This document shows, piece by piece, positions 44,594 through 52,680 of a stretch of DNA of 64,000 nucleotides. The notes under the pieces are model-generated. The model made no database searches. It was not told the origin of the DNA and worked only from the letters and a program-made list of their open reading frames with translations. Each line of letters opens with the position of its first letter. Positions within the stretch are counted from its first letter, which is position 1. A program made the position numbers and the translations under genes. The DNA is taken from the NCBI RefSeq assembly GCF_009389585.1, contig NZ_VIYG01000007.1, forward strand, positions 208,202 through 272,201, read 5' to 3'. Source of the stretch: Oceanobacillus sp. CFH 90083 (lineage in GTDB: Bacteria > Bacillota > Bacilli > Bacillales > Amphibacillaceae).

Positions 44594-45415
44594 ATGAAAA
44601 AGAAATATTTACTTAGTATAACAGCTCTATTGCTCCTTTTCCTTGCTGCCTGCGGCGGAGATGAGAATGAGGAGGGCAGCGGTTCAGATCTGCTTGAAGA
44701 TGGTGTATTGACAGTAGGTGTCACAGCTGGTCCACATGAAGAAATTGTTGAAAAAGTGGCTGAAATTGCAGCAGAAGACGGATTAGAAATTGAAACAGTA
44801 GTTTTTAGTGATTATGTTATGCCGAACGTTTCGCTGGATGAAGGTGAAATTGACATCAGCAGCTTCCAGACAGAGCCATTTATGGATGCGATGATTGAAG
44901 AGAGAAATTTAGATATTATGAAGGTGGCAGATACTGTAACTTTCCCAATGGGTGTTTACTCAGAATCTGTTGATTCCCTTGACGACCTGCCAGACGGTGC
45001 AACATTAGGTCTTCCTGGCGATCCTACCAACAGCGGACGTGCTTTATTGTTATTTGAACAAGCCGGGCTTATCACATTAGAAGAGGGCTTAGGAGTTAAC
45101 GCAACAGTTAATGACGTTATTGATAACCCTAAAAATCTGGAATTACTTGAATTAGATTCTGCACAAATTCCGAGGCAGCTTGGCGAAGTAGATGCAGCAG
45201 CAATTAATTCCAACTTCGCAATCGAAGCTGGCCTTTCACCTAATGATGATTCTCTCTTTATCGAGCAAGATTCTACATTCGTTAACTTGATTGCAACGCG
45301 TACAGAAAATCAAGATGACGAAGTGGTGCAGCAATTTATTGATCTTTACCATACAGACGAAGTAAAGGAATTTATTGAAGAAACCTTTGATGGTTCTGTT
45401 GTTCCGAGCTGGTAA
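44594..45415 (+). CDS. MetQ/NlpA-family substrate-binding lipoprotein
   Basis: A 273-aa lipoprotein: signal KKKYLLSITALLLLFLAACGG with lipobox LAAC, then the NlpA fold with LTVGVTAGPHEEIVEKV, FSDYVMPNVSLDEGEID and IPRQLGEVDAAAINSNFA. Family members bind D/L-methionine for MetNP import. No metN or metP follows, so it must use a transporter encoded elsewhere. S-box control upstream fits a methionine receptor. ATG 44594 follows AGGAAA; the frame upstream overlaps the dehydrogenase gene and is not used. Confidence 0.88.
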   Translation: MKKKYLLSITALLLLFLAACGGDENEEGSGSDLLEDGVLTVGVTAGPHEEIVEKVAEIAAEDGLEIETVVFSDYVMPNVSLDEGEIDISSFQTEPFMDAMIEERNLDIMKVADTVTFPMGVYSESVDSLDDLPDGATLGLPGDPTNSGRALLLFEQAGLITLEEGLGVNATVNDVIDNPKNLELLELDSAQIPRQLGEVDAAAINSNFAIEAGLSPNDDSLFIEQDSTFVNLIATRTENQDDEVVQQFIDLYHTDEVKEFIEETFDGSVVPSW

Positions 45416-45439
45416 ATTGCATACTTCCAGATAATCCTG

Positions 45440-45468
45440 AGCCTGATTATACTCAATATAATCAGGCT
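45440..45468 (+). terminator. Hairpin after the MetQ-like gene
   Basis: A perfect 12-bp stem AGCCTGATTATA / TATAATCAGGCT with a 5-nt loop. The T tail is short, so partial read-through into the next gene is possible. Confidence 0.75.
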
Positions 45469-45531
45469 TTCATTTAGCCTCATTTTAAACAGGCTATTAC
45501 AGTCAACAATAGAAAAAAAGGAGAACAATCC

Positions 45532-47127
45532 ATGAGAATACAGAAAAAAATATATGCGCTTGTATTTACTACTCTGCTAAGCTTGGTTCTCGCCGCTTGC
45601 GCCAGTGAGCCAAATGAGAACGCATCTGACAGCAATGATAAGGGCGCAGAAGCACAAGGCGGCGATTTAATTATCACAACACCATCCGATGCGGTATCCC
45701 TTGATCCGGCAGCATCGAATGATACGCCATCCAGTGATGTGCAAAGAAATATCTTTGAAACACTTGTTACGCAGGATGAAAACATGGAAAATCAGCCTTT
45801 ACTTGCAGAAGAATGGGAACAAATTGATGATACTACCTGGGAATTCAAATTACGTCATGACGTTACATTTCATGATGGCTCTCCATTTAATGCGGAAGTT
45901 GTAAAGGCGAACATTGACCGTACACTGGATGCAGAAGTAGGATCTCCACGGGCAATTATGTATAACATGATTTCCGAAGTAGAGGTTATCGATGAGTATA
46001 CCGTTCATTTTAAAACAGAATATCCTTTTGCGGCATTACCGGCTCACCTTGCTCACCCAGGCGGCGTGATGATTTCAAAAAATCAGATTGAAGAAGACTA
46101 TGCTGCCATGGAAAATGGAGAAGAAGCAGGATTTGTGATCAGCGCAAATCCACAGGGCACCGGACCTTTTAAATACGATGAATGGCAGCCTGGTCAGCAA
46201 GTTCGTTTAGTCAAAAATGATGATTATTGGGGGGAACCAGCTTTGCTCGATTCGGTAACATTCAAAGTAGTTACAGAAGATTTGACTCGTGTTGCGGAAC
46301 TGGAAACAGGTGATTCCCATGTCGCTAATGCGCTCAGTCCATCTGATGTAGCGCAAATTGAAAGTTCTGATCATTTATCTGTCCAGTCTCAAGATAGCCT
46401 GGCAGTATCCTACTTAGGCTTTAATATGGAGAAAGAACCGTTTGATGACAAACGTGTACGCCAGGCAATCGCAAAAGCTATCAATAAAGAAAACATTCTT
46501 TCCGGTATCTATGATAATGTTGGTATCCCTGCACATACACCGATTGCTCCTAGTGTATTTGGTTATAGTGAGGATGTAAGTGATCATGAATACGATGTGA
46601 AAGAAGCAAAAGATTTACTTGCTGAAGCAGGCTATGAAAATGGATTTTCTACAACGATTTGGACAAATGATGACCGTCAACGAATCGATACAGCAACGAA
46701 CATCCAGGCACAGTTGAAAGAAATTGGTATTAATGCAGAAGTAAGAACGGTGGAATGGGGCGCAATGCTTGAACAGACAGCTAACGGGGAACATGATATG
46801 TTTGTCTTTGGCTGGACAACAGTTACTGGTGATGCAGATAACGGCTTGTACCCTTTATTCCACTCTGATAATCTAGGAGAATCAGGAAATCGTACATTCA
46901 CTGTTGATTCCGAGCTCGACGAATTATTAGATCAAGCCCGTCAGGAAGGCGATCCAGATGAACGCTTAGAGCTTTATCGCCAGACACAGAAATTACTGGC
47001 TGAAATTACACCGATGGTTTATATTCATCATCAGCAATATCTATTAGGTGTCGATGATCGTGTAAAAGGACTGACACAATCTCCGACACAGCTGTTAAAT
47101 TTAAAAGATGTTTCTATTGAGCAATAA
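45532..47127 (+). CDS. Peptide/opine-type ABC transporter substrate-binding lipoprotein (DppA/GsiB-like)
   Basis: A 531-aa solute-binding protein of SBP family 5. The lipoprotein signal ends LVLAACAS. The mature part carries SLDPAASNDTPSSDVQRNIFETLV, WEFKLRHDVTFHDGSPFNAEVVKANIDR and DDKRVRQAIAKAINKENI. It binds dipeptides, glutathione or similar ligands. No permease or ATPase gene lies next to it. It is 117 nt after the MetQ-like gene with a hairpin between, so it may be partly under the S-box. The start ATG follows AAAAAGGAG. Confidence 0.85.
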   Translation: MRIQKKIYALVFTTLLSLVLAACASEPNENASDSNDKGAEAQGGDLIITTPSDAVSLDPAASNDTPSSDVQRNIFETLVTQDENMENQPLLAEEWEQIDDTTWEFKLRHDVTFHDGSPFNAEVVKANIDRTLDAEVGSPRAIMYNMISEVEVIDEYTVHFKTEYPFAALPAHLAHPGGVMISKNQIEEDYAAMENGEEAGFVISANPQGTGPFKYDEWQPGQQVRLVKNDDYWGEPALLDSVTFKVVTEDLTRVAELETGDSHVANALSPSDVAQIESSDHLSVQSQDSLAVSYLGFNMEKEPFDDKRVRQAIAKAINKENILSGIYDNVGIPAHTPIAPSVFGYSEDVSDHEYDVKEAKDLLAEAGYENGFSTTIWTNDDRQRIDTATNIQAQLKEIGINAEVRTVEWGAMLEQTANGEHDMFVFGWTTVTGDADNGLYPLFHSDNLGESGNRTFTVDSELDELLDQARQEGDPDERLELYRQTQKLLAEITPMVYIHHQQYLLGVDDRVKGLTQSPTQLLNLKDVSIEQ

Positions 47128-47159
47128 AAAATCTTCCCTTGTCCCCTTATAGTGGTATG

Positions 47160-47206
47160 CACCTCTAGAGTTAGACCGAAAATCTAATTCTAGAGGTGTT
47201 TTTTTA
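47160..47206 (+). terminator. Terminator after the SBP gene
   Basis: A perfect 16-bp stem CACCTCTAGAGTTAGA / TCTAATTCTAGAGGTG with seven T. Confidence 0.92.
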
Positions 47207-47300
47207 TTTGATCAGTCTCATCCATCATTTAACATATACCTGTACCAGACTTCTGGATAAGTACCTTCGTAAGGTCTGAGGCTACCCAGCTCAAAAAGGG

Positions 47301-47348
47301 CTGCGATGTCTCATCCCACCGAAAATTATTGCGATTACTTATCTCATT
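47301..47348. repeat. Dispersed repeat, copy E (two degenerate units)
   Basis: CTGCGATGTCTCATCCCACCG (47301-47321) and ATTGCGATTACTTATCTCATT (47328-47348) are 28 bp apart and follow copy C in orientation and spacer start (CCCACCGAA). It lies in a 330-bp gap with no gene. Confidence 0.55.
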
Positions 47349-47460
47349 ACAGCAGTTATAAGTATACTTTATTCTAAAAATCCACCGACATATCTAGAAT
47401 TTGTGATATAAGCATTTTTTTACTATGATAAACTAAAGGTATCTGAAAATTTTCATCTCA

Positions 47461-48138
47461 ATGAATGAAGGGAATGTTTCCATTTTGATACTCTATCGTC
47501 TGCCCATATTGATTTTCACTACAGGAATTGTCTATATATTTATTTCACCATCCGAACCATTAGCATTCAGTATTTTCTTTAAAGTTATTCCAATGGTGCT
47601 TATTTTGATTTATGCCTTTGAAAAGTCTTTGCCCAAACGAAAAGCCGTACATTATTGGATTATTGGCGGTATCGCCTTCTGTTTAATCGGTGATGCTACA
47701 CTTCATTGGTTTCTCATCGGTCTGGCTGCCTTTTTTGTTGGACACGTATTCTACACGATTGGTTTTCTAAAAGAGTGGCGCTTTTCTTTATCAAGAGGAC
47801 TCTCTGCCATACCGCTTCTTCTTTTTGCTGTTTGGTTTGGCTATCAGCTTGTGAGCAGCCTCCAAGCAGATGGCGAAGCAGCTTTTATCGTTCCCGTAAT
47901 CGCCTACATTGGCATAATCATGCTGATGGCTTTTACAGCAATTATGACCGGAAACCGCTGGGCTATTCTCGGCAGTCTTCTATTTATCATTTCTGACAGT
48001 ATCCTTGCCTGGAATATGTTTATAACCAGCTTTACAGGTGCACATGAAGTCATTATGCTCACTTATTACAGTGCACAATTTCTTATCGCCCACAGTTTGT
48101 TTACAGTTGACCCCACGCAAAAGGGAATGGCTTGGTAA
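47461..48138 (+). CDS. YhhN-family membrane protein (lysoplasmalogenase-like)
   Basis: A 225-aa membrane protein with about eight helices. Family motifs are visible: IGGIAFCLIGDATL, FFVGHVFYTIGF and LLFIISDSILAWNMF. Eukaryotic and some bacterial members hydrolyse the vinyl-ether bond of lysoplasmalogens; the bacterial role is unclear. The ATG at 47461 lacks a good ribosome site. A TTG at 47485 lies 11 bases after GAAGGGA and may be the true start. Confidence 0.8.
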   Translation: MNEGNVSILILYRLPILIFTTGIVYIFISPSEPLAFSIFFKVIPMVLILIYAFEKSLPKRKAVHYWIIGGIAFCLIGDATLHWFLIGLAAFFVGHVFYTIGFLKEWRFSLSRGLSAIPLLLFAVWFGYQLVSSLQADGEAAFIVPVIAYIGIIMLMAFTAIMTGNRWAILGSLLFIISDSILAWNMFITSFTGAHEVIMLTYYSAQFLIAHSLFTVDPTQKGMAW

Positions 48139-48149
48139 CCTCCATTTAC

Positions 48150-48189
48150 AAAAGCCCTCTTACAAAAAATTTTTCATAAAAGGGCTTTT
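48150..48189. terminator. Bidirectional terminator
   Basis: Stem AAAAGCCCT / AGGGCTTTT with an A-rich and T-rich loop between convergent genes. Confidence 0.8.
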
Positions 48190-48196
48190 CATATGT

Positions 48197-48754
48197 TTAT
48201 AAAAATGACGTTATCTCCGGATGATTCTTTAAAATATCCACATAATGAATCAGATCTTCTGATAATTTATTTAAACGGTCAATCACATTTTGATTCGTAA
48301 TCACATAATTGGTATAGTCCTTTTCTTCCACAAATACATATTTGGGGATTACCCATGCATGCATATAGTGCAGAATTGGCTTCAAATGCTGCTCCGGGAC
48401 TAAATAATGCTTCGTTGTTCCGGCTGTTGCCGTAATGGCGACCATTTTATTCCGAAATGCATCCACTGGCAGCAGATCAAAAATATTTTTTAAGGTTCCC
48501 GGGATGGATGCTTGAAAGACAGGCATGCCAAGCAAAATTCCATCAGCCTGCATAATTTTTTCCAATAATATTTTCGTATCGCCTGTATAATCTTTATATG
48601 GACGACCATCACTGAATACCACATCATAGTCCTTCAAATCTAACAGCTCTACCTCTACCCCTGTATGCTCTTTCTCTATATATTGCAAGGCATGATCCAC
48701 AGCAACTCTTGTTTTCGAGCCGACTGTTGAACCAGAAATGCCAACTATTTTCAC
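48197..48754 (-). CDS. NADPH-dependent FMN reductase family protein
   Basis: A 185-aa flavodoxin-like reductase. The FMN phosphate loop is GISGSTVGSKTR and the second flavin loop is GMPVFQASIPGTLKNIFDLLP (about 76-96), as in SsuE/azoreductase-type enzymes. It reduces FMN, quinones or azo dyes; it could supply FMNH2 to monooxygenases. The start is GTG after GGGGGGATGC. Monocistronic. Confidence 0.83.
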   Translation of the reverse strand: MKIVGISGSTVGSKTRVAVDHALQYIEKEHTGVEVELLDLKDYDVVFSDGRPYKDYTGDTKILLEKIMQADGILLGMPVFQASIPGTLKNIFDLLPVDAFRNKMVAITATAGTTKHYLVPEQHLKPILHYMHAWVIPKYVFVEEKDYTNYVITNQNVIDRLNKLSEDLIHYVDILKNHPEITSFL

Positions 48755-49019
48755 GGAGCATCCCCCCTGTATTATGACTCCATTCTGTATTAGGAAAGCT
48801 TTATTTAATTCTCCATCCGTTTATGCACATTTATGAATACCTAGTTACTTATTTGCCCACGTATATTAAAATAGACTTTTTAACAATCAGCCTTCTTCCA
48901 TACTAGTATAGCCGTCAGAATGGAAACATTTAAGAATGAGAACGTTTCTCAAAGCAATGATTTATCTGTATTATACCTAGTTAACAAACAGAAATACAGT
49001 TAGATGCTTGCGGGCAGGC

Positions 49020-49328
49020 TCAGTCCATATGCCATTGAAATTTCTTTAAATCTATGTATCCGCTGGAGCTTACCTGTATACCTTCTGCTTCTAAGCGATG
49101 ACGCTGCTCCCAATTTGCCTCCTCATTCGGAATAGCCAGCTGACCTTTCGCATTGATTACACGATGCCATGGCAGGCTATGCTTGCTGCTCATAGAATGG
49201 AGCACCCGGACAACCTGTCTCGCCGCTCTAGGATTACCAGCTTCTCTCGCTATTTGTCCATACGTCATCACCTTTCCAGAGGGTATCTGCTTTATGATTT
49301 TGATAACTTCTTGTGTAAAAGGTGTCAT
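49020..49328 (-). CDS. Alkyltransferase-like protein (MGMT-type DNA-binding, no acceptor cysteine)
   Basis: A 102-aa homologue of the DNA-binding domain of O6-alkylguanine-DNA alkyltransferase. The helix-turn-helix with the Arg finger is GNPRAARQVVRVLH. The active-site PCHR is PWHR (53-56), which is the hallmark of Atl proteins that bind O6-alkylguanine, block it from ordinary MGMT and direct it to nucleotide excision repair. It is encoded 22 nt after alr in the same direction, so it is probably cotranscribed. Confidence 0.88.
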   Translation of the reverse strand: MTPFTQEVIKIIKQIPSGKVMTYGQIAREAGNPRAARQVVRVLHSMSSKHSLPWHRVINAKGQLAIPNEEANWEQRHRLEAEGIQVSSSGYIDLKKFQWHMD

Positions 49329-49350
49329 CCTTCATCATTCCTATCCCATA

Positions 49351-50481
49351 TTAATTCACATATTTTCTCGGCACCCGTTTACCAATTAAACAAACGGTTT
49401 CATAGTGAATGGTTTGCATTTGTTCTGCGACAATGTCCAGTGAAATATATCCTTCACTCGGCTCACCAAAAATGGTGACAATATCATTCTCATTAACACC
49501 CTCAACACCGGAAACATCCACCATGGTCTGATCCATACAAATACGTCCGACAATCAGACATTCCTTCCCGCGGACTGTCACATGTCCCTGATTCGACAAA
49601 AGACGTGAGAATCCGTCTGCATACCCGATTGGCAGCGTAGCAACCTTTATTTCTTCCGTTGCTGTATAGGTTCTGCCGTAGCTGATAGATTGTCCAGCCG
49701 GAACCGTCTTAATGAGTACAGGCTTTGTTTTTAAGCTCATCACCTGTTTTAACGGCAGGATTGTCTTAAGATGCGGTTCCGGATAAAGACCGTACAGACT
49801 TACCCCGACACGCACCATATCCAGATGCATTTCCGGATAGGCAATCGTACCGGCACTGTTACAGCAATGCTTAATCGGAATCGGATAGCCTTTCGCTTCT
49901 ACTGCCTGATAAATCTTTTGGAAGCTTTCAAATTGCTGATACGTATAGTCACTTGACTCCCCATTATCCGCTTCTGCAAAATGCGTAAAAATCCCTTCCA
50001 GTTCTATTTCTTCCTGATTTAAAGCCTGACATAAAACCAAAGCCTCTTCCACTGTACGGATACCAATCCGAGTCATTCCTGTATCCACTTTGATATGGAC
50101 TTTTGCTTTTTTCTGCATGATTTTTGCTGCCCGGCTAATGGCTTCGATGGTCTCTTCTGAATAGATGGTCAGGGTAATATCTTGTTCTACTGCTTTATGA
50201 ACGGCAGGAGCAGGCGTATAGCCCAATAATAAAATCGGTGCAGTAATTCCTGCTTCTCTCAAAGACAGCGCTTCATCCAGGAAGGCAACACCGATATAGT
50301 CAGCCCCGTGAACCAGCGCCTCCTGTGCAATCGGTACAGCCCCATGACCATATCCATCTGCCTTCACCACTGCCATAAATCGTGCCTCTTTACGGATATG
50401 CTGTTTAAACTGCTTGACATTATAAGCTAAAGCTTGCAAAGATACTTCTGCCCAAGTATCACGAAAACTGGTTGTTATCAT
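49351..50481 (-). CDS. alr: Alanine racemase
   Basis: A 376-aa PLP enzyme that converts L-alanine to D-alanine for peptidoglycan. The PLP lysine is K40 in FMAVVKADGYGHG, and the catalytic tyrosine lies in GQSISYGRTY (about 262-271). The C-terminal GRICMDQTMVDVSG is typical. The start ATG follows AAGGTGGGAATCAC. Bacillaceae often have two alr genes; whether this is the main one cannot be told. Confidence 0.95.
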   Translation of the reverse strand: MITTSFRDTWAEVSLQALAYNVKQFKQHIRKEARFMAVVKADGYGHGAVPIAQEALVHGADYIGVAFLDEALSLREAGITAPILLLGYTPAPAVHKAVEQDITLTIYSEETIEAISRAAKIMQKKAKVHIKVDTGMTRIGIRTVEEALVLCQALNQEEIELEGIFTHFAEADNGESSDYTYQQFESFQKIYQAVEAKGYPIPIKHCCNSAGTIAYPEMHLDMVRVGVSLYGLYPEPHLKTILPLKQVMSLKTKPVLIKTVPAGQSISYGRTYTATEEIKVATLPIGYADGFSRLLSNQGHVTVRGKECLIVGRICMDQTMVDVSGVEGVNENDIVTIFGEPSEGYISLDIVAEQMQTIHYETVCLIGKRVPRKYVN

Positions 50482-50600
50482 GTGATTCCCACCTTGTCTA
50501 ACTTGATCGTTCTTATCTTCACTGGATATGTTTCCATTTACTATGATATATCATTCTCATTTTACCATTTCCATTCTCGGTTGGGTAGATACGGCTATTG

Positions 50601-50641
50601 AAAGAAGTGAGCTGCTTCTTCATGAAACAGCTCACTTCTTT
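50601..50641. terminator. Terminator after the coiled-coil gene
   Basis: A perfect 14-bp stem AAAGAAGTGAGCTG / CAGCTCACTTCTTT. One arm overlaps the last codons of the coiled-coil protein gene. Confidence 0.8.
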
Positions 50642-51324
50642 AACGTTTCTTTAGAGGATTCTGTATCGTTTCGACGAACAACATTCCATTTGTTCCCAAA
50701 TAACTGAATGCTGTTTTCAATCTTCTTGATGACTTCATCTGCTCTCTCATAAATAATTCCCCGTAAATTATGGACCTGCCGCATTAATTTTTCAAGCAGT
50801 GCCTCCTGCGTGTCAAGCCTTTCATGAAGCACGGTGAATGCTTCTTCCCTTTGATGATACATTTCATCCAATTTATTTCCTTGTTCCGCCACTTTTTTCG
50901 TAATGGTTTTATTGACCTCATCTATTTTTTCAAGCTTTGCATGAATCGCTGTCTGATCTGCCTTGATTTTATTCCCCTCTGCCTTTGCGCTCTCCTGAAT
51001 GGCAAGCACTTGATCAAGCTGTCTGCTTTCACCCTTTATATTTTCATCAAGTACATTCAATCGATTTAATACCTTCTCTTGCACCTGCTGCTGATGCTTT
51101 TTATTTTTGTCCATTTCCTTTAATCTTCTCGCAATACGCTCCAGCTGCTGATTTTTTGCAAAGGTATCCCGTTGAAGCTGCTCCAATACTTCCGCAGACG
51201 CTCTCTGCATTTCCAGCTGCTTCTGTTCTCTCTCACTTGCATGTGCATAAACAAACATTTCCTGATTAGAAGAAGCACCTTTTATATCCTCTGCATAAAT
51301 GCGCTTTTGCCGGTTCAGATAGAC
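50632..51324 (-). CDS. Coiled-coil protein of unknown function
   Basis: A protein of about 230 aa dominated by heptad-like repeats rich in Gln, Glu, Lys and Leu from about residue 30 to 190. The ends are not coiled: MVYLNRQKRIYAED at the start, and KKIENSIQLFGNKWNVVRR near the end. It has no signal peptide, membrane segment or cysteines. I recognise no family. ATG 51324 follows AGAGGTG at six bases. It stands alone between alr and a gene remnant. Confidence 0.7.
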   Translation of the reverse strand, partial: VYLNRQKRIYAEDIKGASSNQEMFVYAHASEREQKQLEMQRASAEVLEQLQRDTFAKNQQLERIARRLKEMDKNKKHQQQVQEKVLNRLNVLDENIKGESRQLDQVLAIQESAKAEGNKIKADQTAIHAKLEKIDEVNKTITKKVAEQGNKLDEMYHQREEAFTVLHERLDTQEALLEKLMRQVHNLRGIIYERADEVIKKIENSIQLFGNKWNVVRRNDTESSKETLKK

Positions 51325-51503
51325 CATTTCCATCACCTCTAACATCAGCTTATGCACAAAGAAAAAAATAGGACGAATTTTGGTTATTCGCCTAATTTGA
51401 TATGATGGGGTGATTAAACAAATAAAAATAAGCGTTTAAATCTGCTCACTTCTGTTGATTTTAAAACGTAAAACTTTTTTATTTCTTCTGTATTGATTAC
51501 TCT

Positions 51504-51617
51504 TCATATAATTTTTTTATCATCTAAATACTTAATAAACACTGGAATCACTGCTTTAGGGTAAATAATAAGGACTTGATTTCCAAAACGAATAATTTGC
51601 GTAATAGCTTTATCCAT
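51504..51617 (-). pseudogene. Possible remnant of a WYL-domain regulator C terminus
   Basis: A short open frame (37 codons from an internal ATG, extending about 18 codons further upstream before a stop) encodes ITQIIRFGNQVLIIYPK, AVIPVFIKYLDDKKII. The pattern (hydrophobic)-x-x-FG-x-x-V-x-x-x-x-P-x-x-(hydrophobic) is that of the end of WYL-domain transcription regulators. No ribosome site or N-terminal part is present, so it looks like the tail of a deleted gene. It is a weak call. The rest of 51358-51849 shows only a hairpin. Confidence 0.35.
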
Positions 51618-51685
51618 CGTGTAATAATTTTTCTTTACTCTGATAAATAAACACACTAATTCTAAAACTGCATATCAGCTACTTA

Positions 51686-51714
51686 AAAGCCTGAGCGATA
51701 TTCACTCAGGCTTT
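51686..51714. terminator. Hairpin terminator
   Basis: A perfect 10-bp stem AAAGCCTGAG / CTCAGGCTTT followed on the plus strand by CCTTTTT. On the minus strand it lies 136 nt past the PH-like gene and may end the TetR-Spx-PH transcript. Confidence 0.7.
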
Positions 51715-51849
51715 CCTTTTTCTACACATGGAATATGGATATTATTTAGCTTTGTGGAAAATGAGCTAAGATTTTTAAGAGCGGAAAAATCAACCCGAAG
51801 AAAGTATCTCACAAAACTTCGAGCTGTTCTTTATGTTTCTATGGTTTTC

Positions 51850-52152
51850 TTAATCTCGATGGGTAGTACTATGTGTCCGAGCTTTAAATGCATCAATAAA
51901 TTGTTCTGGTGAAGATTTTATAATGTAGGCGTAAACTCCTTTAAGCGTGTGTAAATAAAGCATTCCTTTTGTCTTTTTTCCAGTAAGACGAAACGAAATA
52001 TCCATGACATTTTCAATCGGAAATTCCCTGTATCGCGTGACAATTTTGTCTTCATAAAGATACATATAACGTTGTTCTTCTATATCTTTTTGCTCCAATG
52101 CACTTACTTGACGGACTACTTTTACATACGGTTGTTTGGCAATAAATTGCAT
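51850..52152 (-). CDS. Small PH-like-domain protein of unknown function
   Basis: A 100-aa soluble protein with alternating short beta strands and one C-terminal helix (PEQFIDAFKARTH). The segment YLYEDKIVTRYREFPIENVMDISFR reads like the bacterial PH (YdjC/YvbH-type) fold in which a strand pair is followed by an I-x-x-V-x-D-I motif. Function unknown. It is encoded 73 nt after the Spx-like gene on the same strand. Confidence 0.6.
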   Translation of the reverse strand: MQFIAKQPYVKVVRQVSALEQKDIEEQRYMYLYEDKIVTRYREFPIENVMDISFRLTGKKTKGMLYLHTLKGVYAYIIKSSPEQFIDAFKARTHSTTHRD

Positions 52153-52225
52153 TGTCCCCTCCGTTAGTTTTAAACTTCATGTTCCAAAGAGCGGTAAGAT
52201 GCGCTTTTGAACATTTTCTTATCCA

Positions 52226-52636
52226 TTAGTTTTCCGCAACACGCAAATGATTTCTTCTCCATTGCAGCCATTGATTTTCTCTCGTTTTACGTGGTAAAAA
52301 TTGCCGGATATCCTCTTCATGATAGCCTACCTGCAATCGTTTGGCATCTACCATAATCGGGCTGCGTAACAGACGCGGGTATTCCTGAATAATTTCTAAC
52401 AGCTCCTGTAACGGCAATGCTTCAATATCAAGGTCTAAATCTTTATAAATCTTAGATCGTGTCGAGATGATCTCATCTGTTCCTTCTACGGTCATCCGAA
52501 GAATATTTTGTAATTCATTTACTGTCAGAGGCTCTCTAATTACATTACGTTCTGTATATTCAATTCCGTTTTTCGTAAACCATTGTTTTGCTTTCCTTGT
52601 TGATGAACATGCTGCACCATAAATTGTTACTGTCAT
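52226..52636 (-). CDS. Spx/MgsR-family protein with CxxT in place of CxxC
   Basis: A 136-aa ArsC-fold protein strongly like Spx: VNELQNILRMTVEGTDEIISTRSK, LLRSPIMVDAKRLQVGYHEEDIRQFLPRK. Spx and MgsR bind the RNA polymerase alpha C-terminal domain and switch on thiol-stress or general-stress genes. The usual CxxC redox switch is C10-S-S-T13 here, so a disulfide at this site cannot form. The RPI motif of Spx is RSPI. It may act without redox control or use C10 alone. It lies 44 nt downstream of a TetR gene. Confidence 0.88.
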   Translation of the reverse strand: MTVTIYGAACSSTRKAKQWFTKNGIEYTERNVIREPLTVNELQNILRMTVEGTDEIISTRSKIYKDLDLDIEALPLQELLEIIQEYPRLLRSPIMVDAKRLQVGYHEEDIRQFLPRKTRENQWLQWRRNHLRVAEN

Positions 52637-52680
52637 TAATCATACCCCATTTATATATAGTTTCTTTTCTTAAAACTACC

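Noticed and set aside
48937-48951. Near-palindrome TGAGAACGTTTCTCA upstream of the FMN reductase gene
   Set aside because: Does not match cre, LexA, Fur or PerR consensus well enough to name, and a single copy of 15 bp can arise by chance.
51755-51919. Plus-strand frame starting GTG in the gap before the PH-like gene
   Set aside because: It reads somewhat protein-like but has no ribosome site and its second half is antisense to the PH-like gene.
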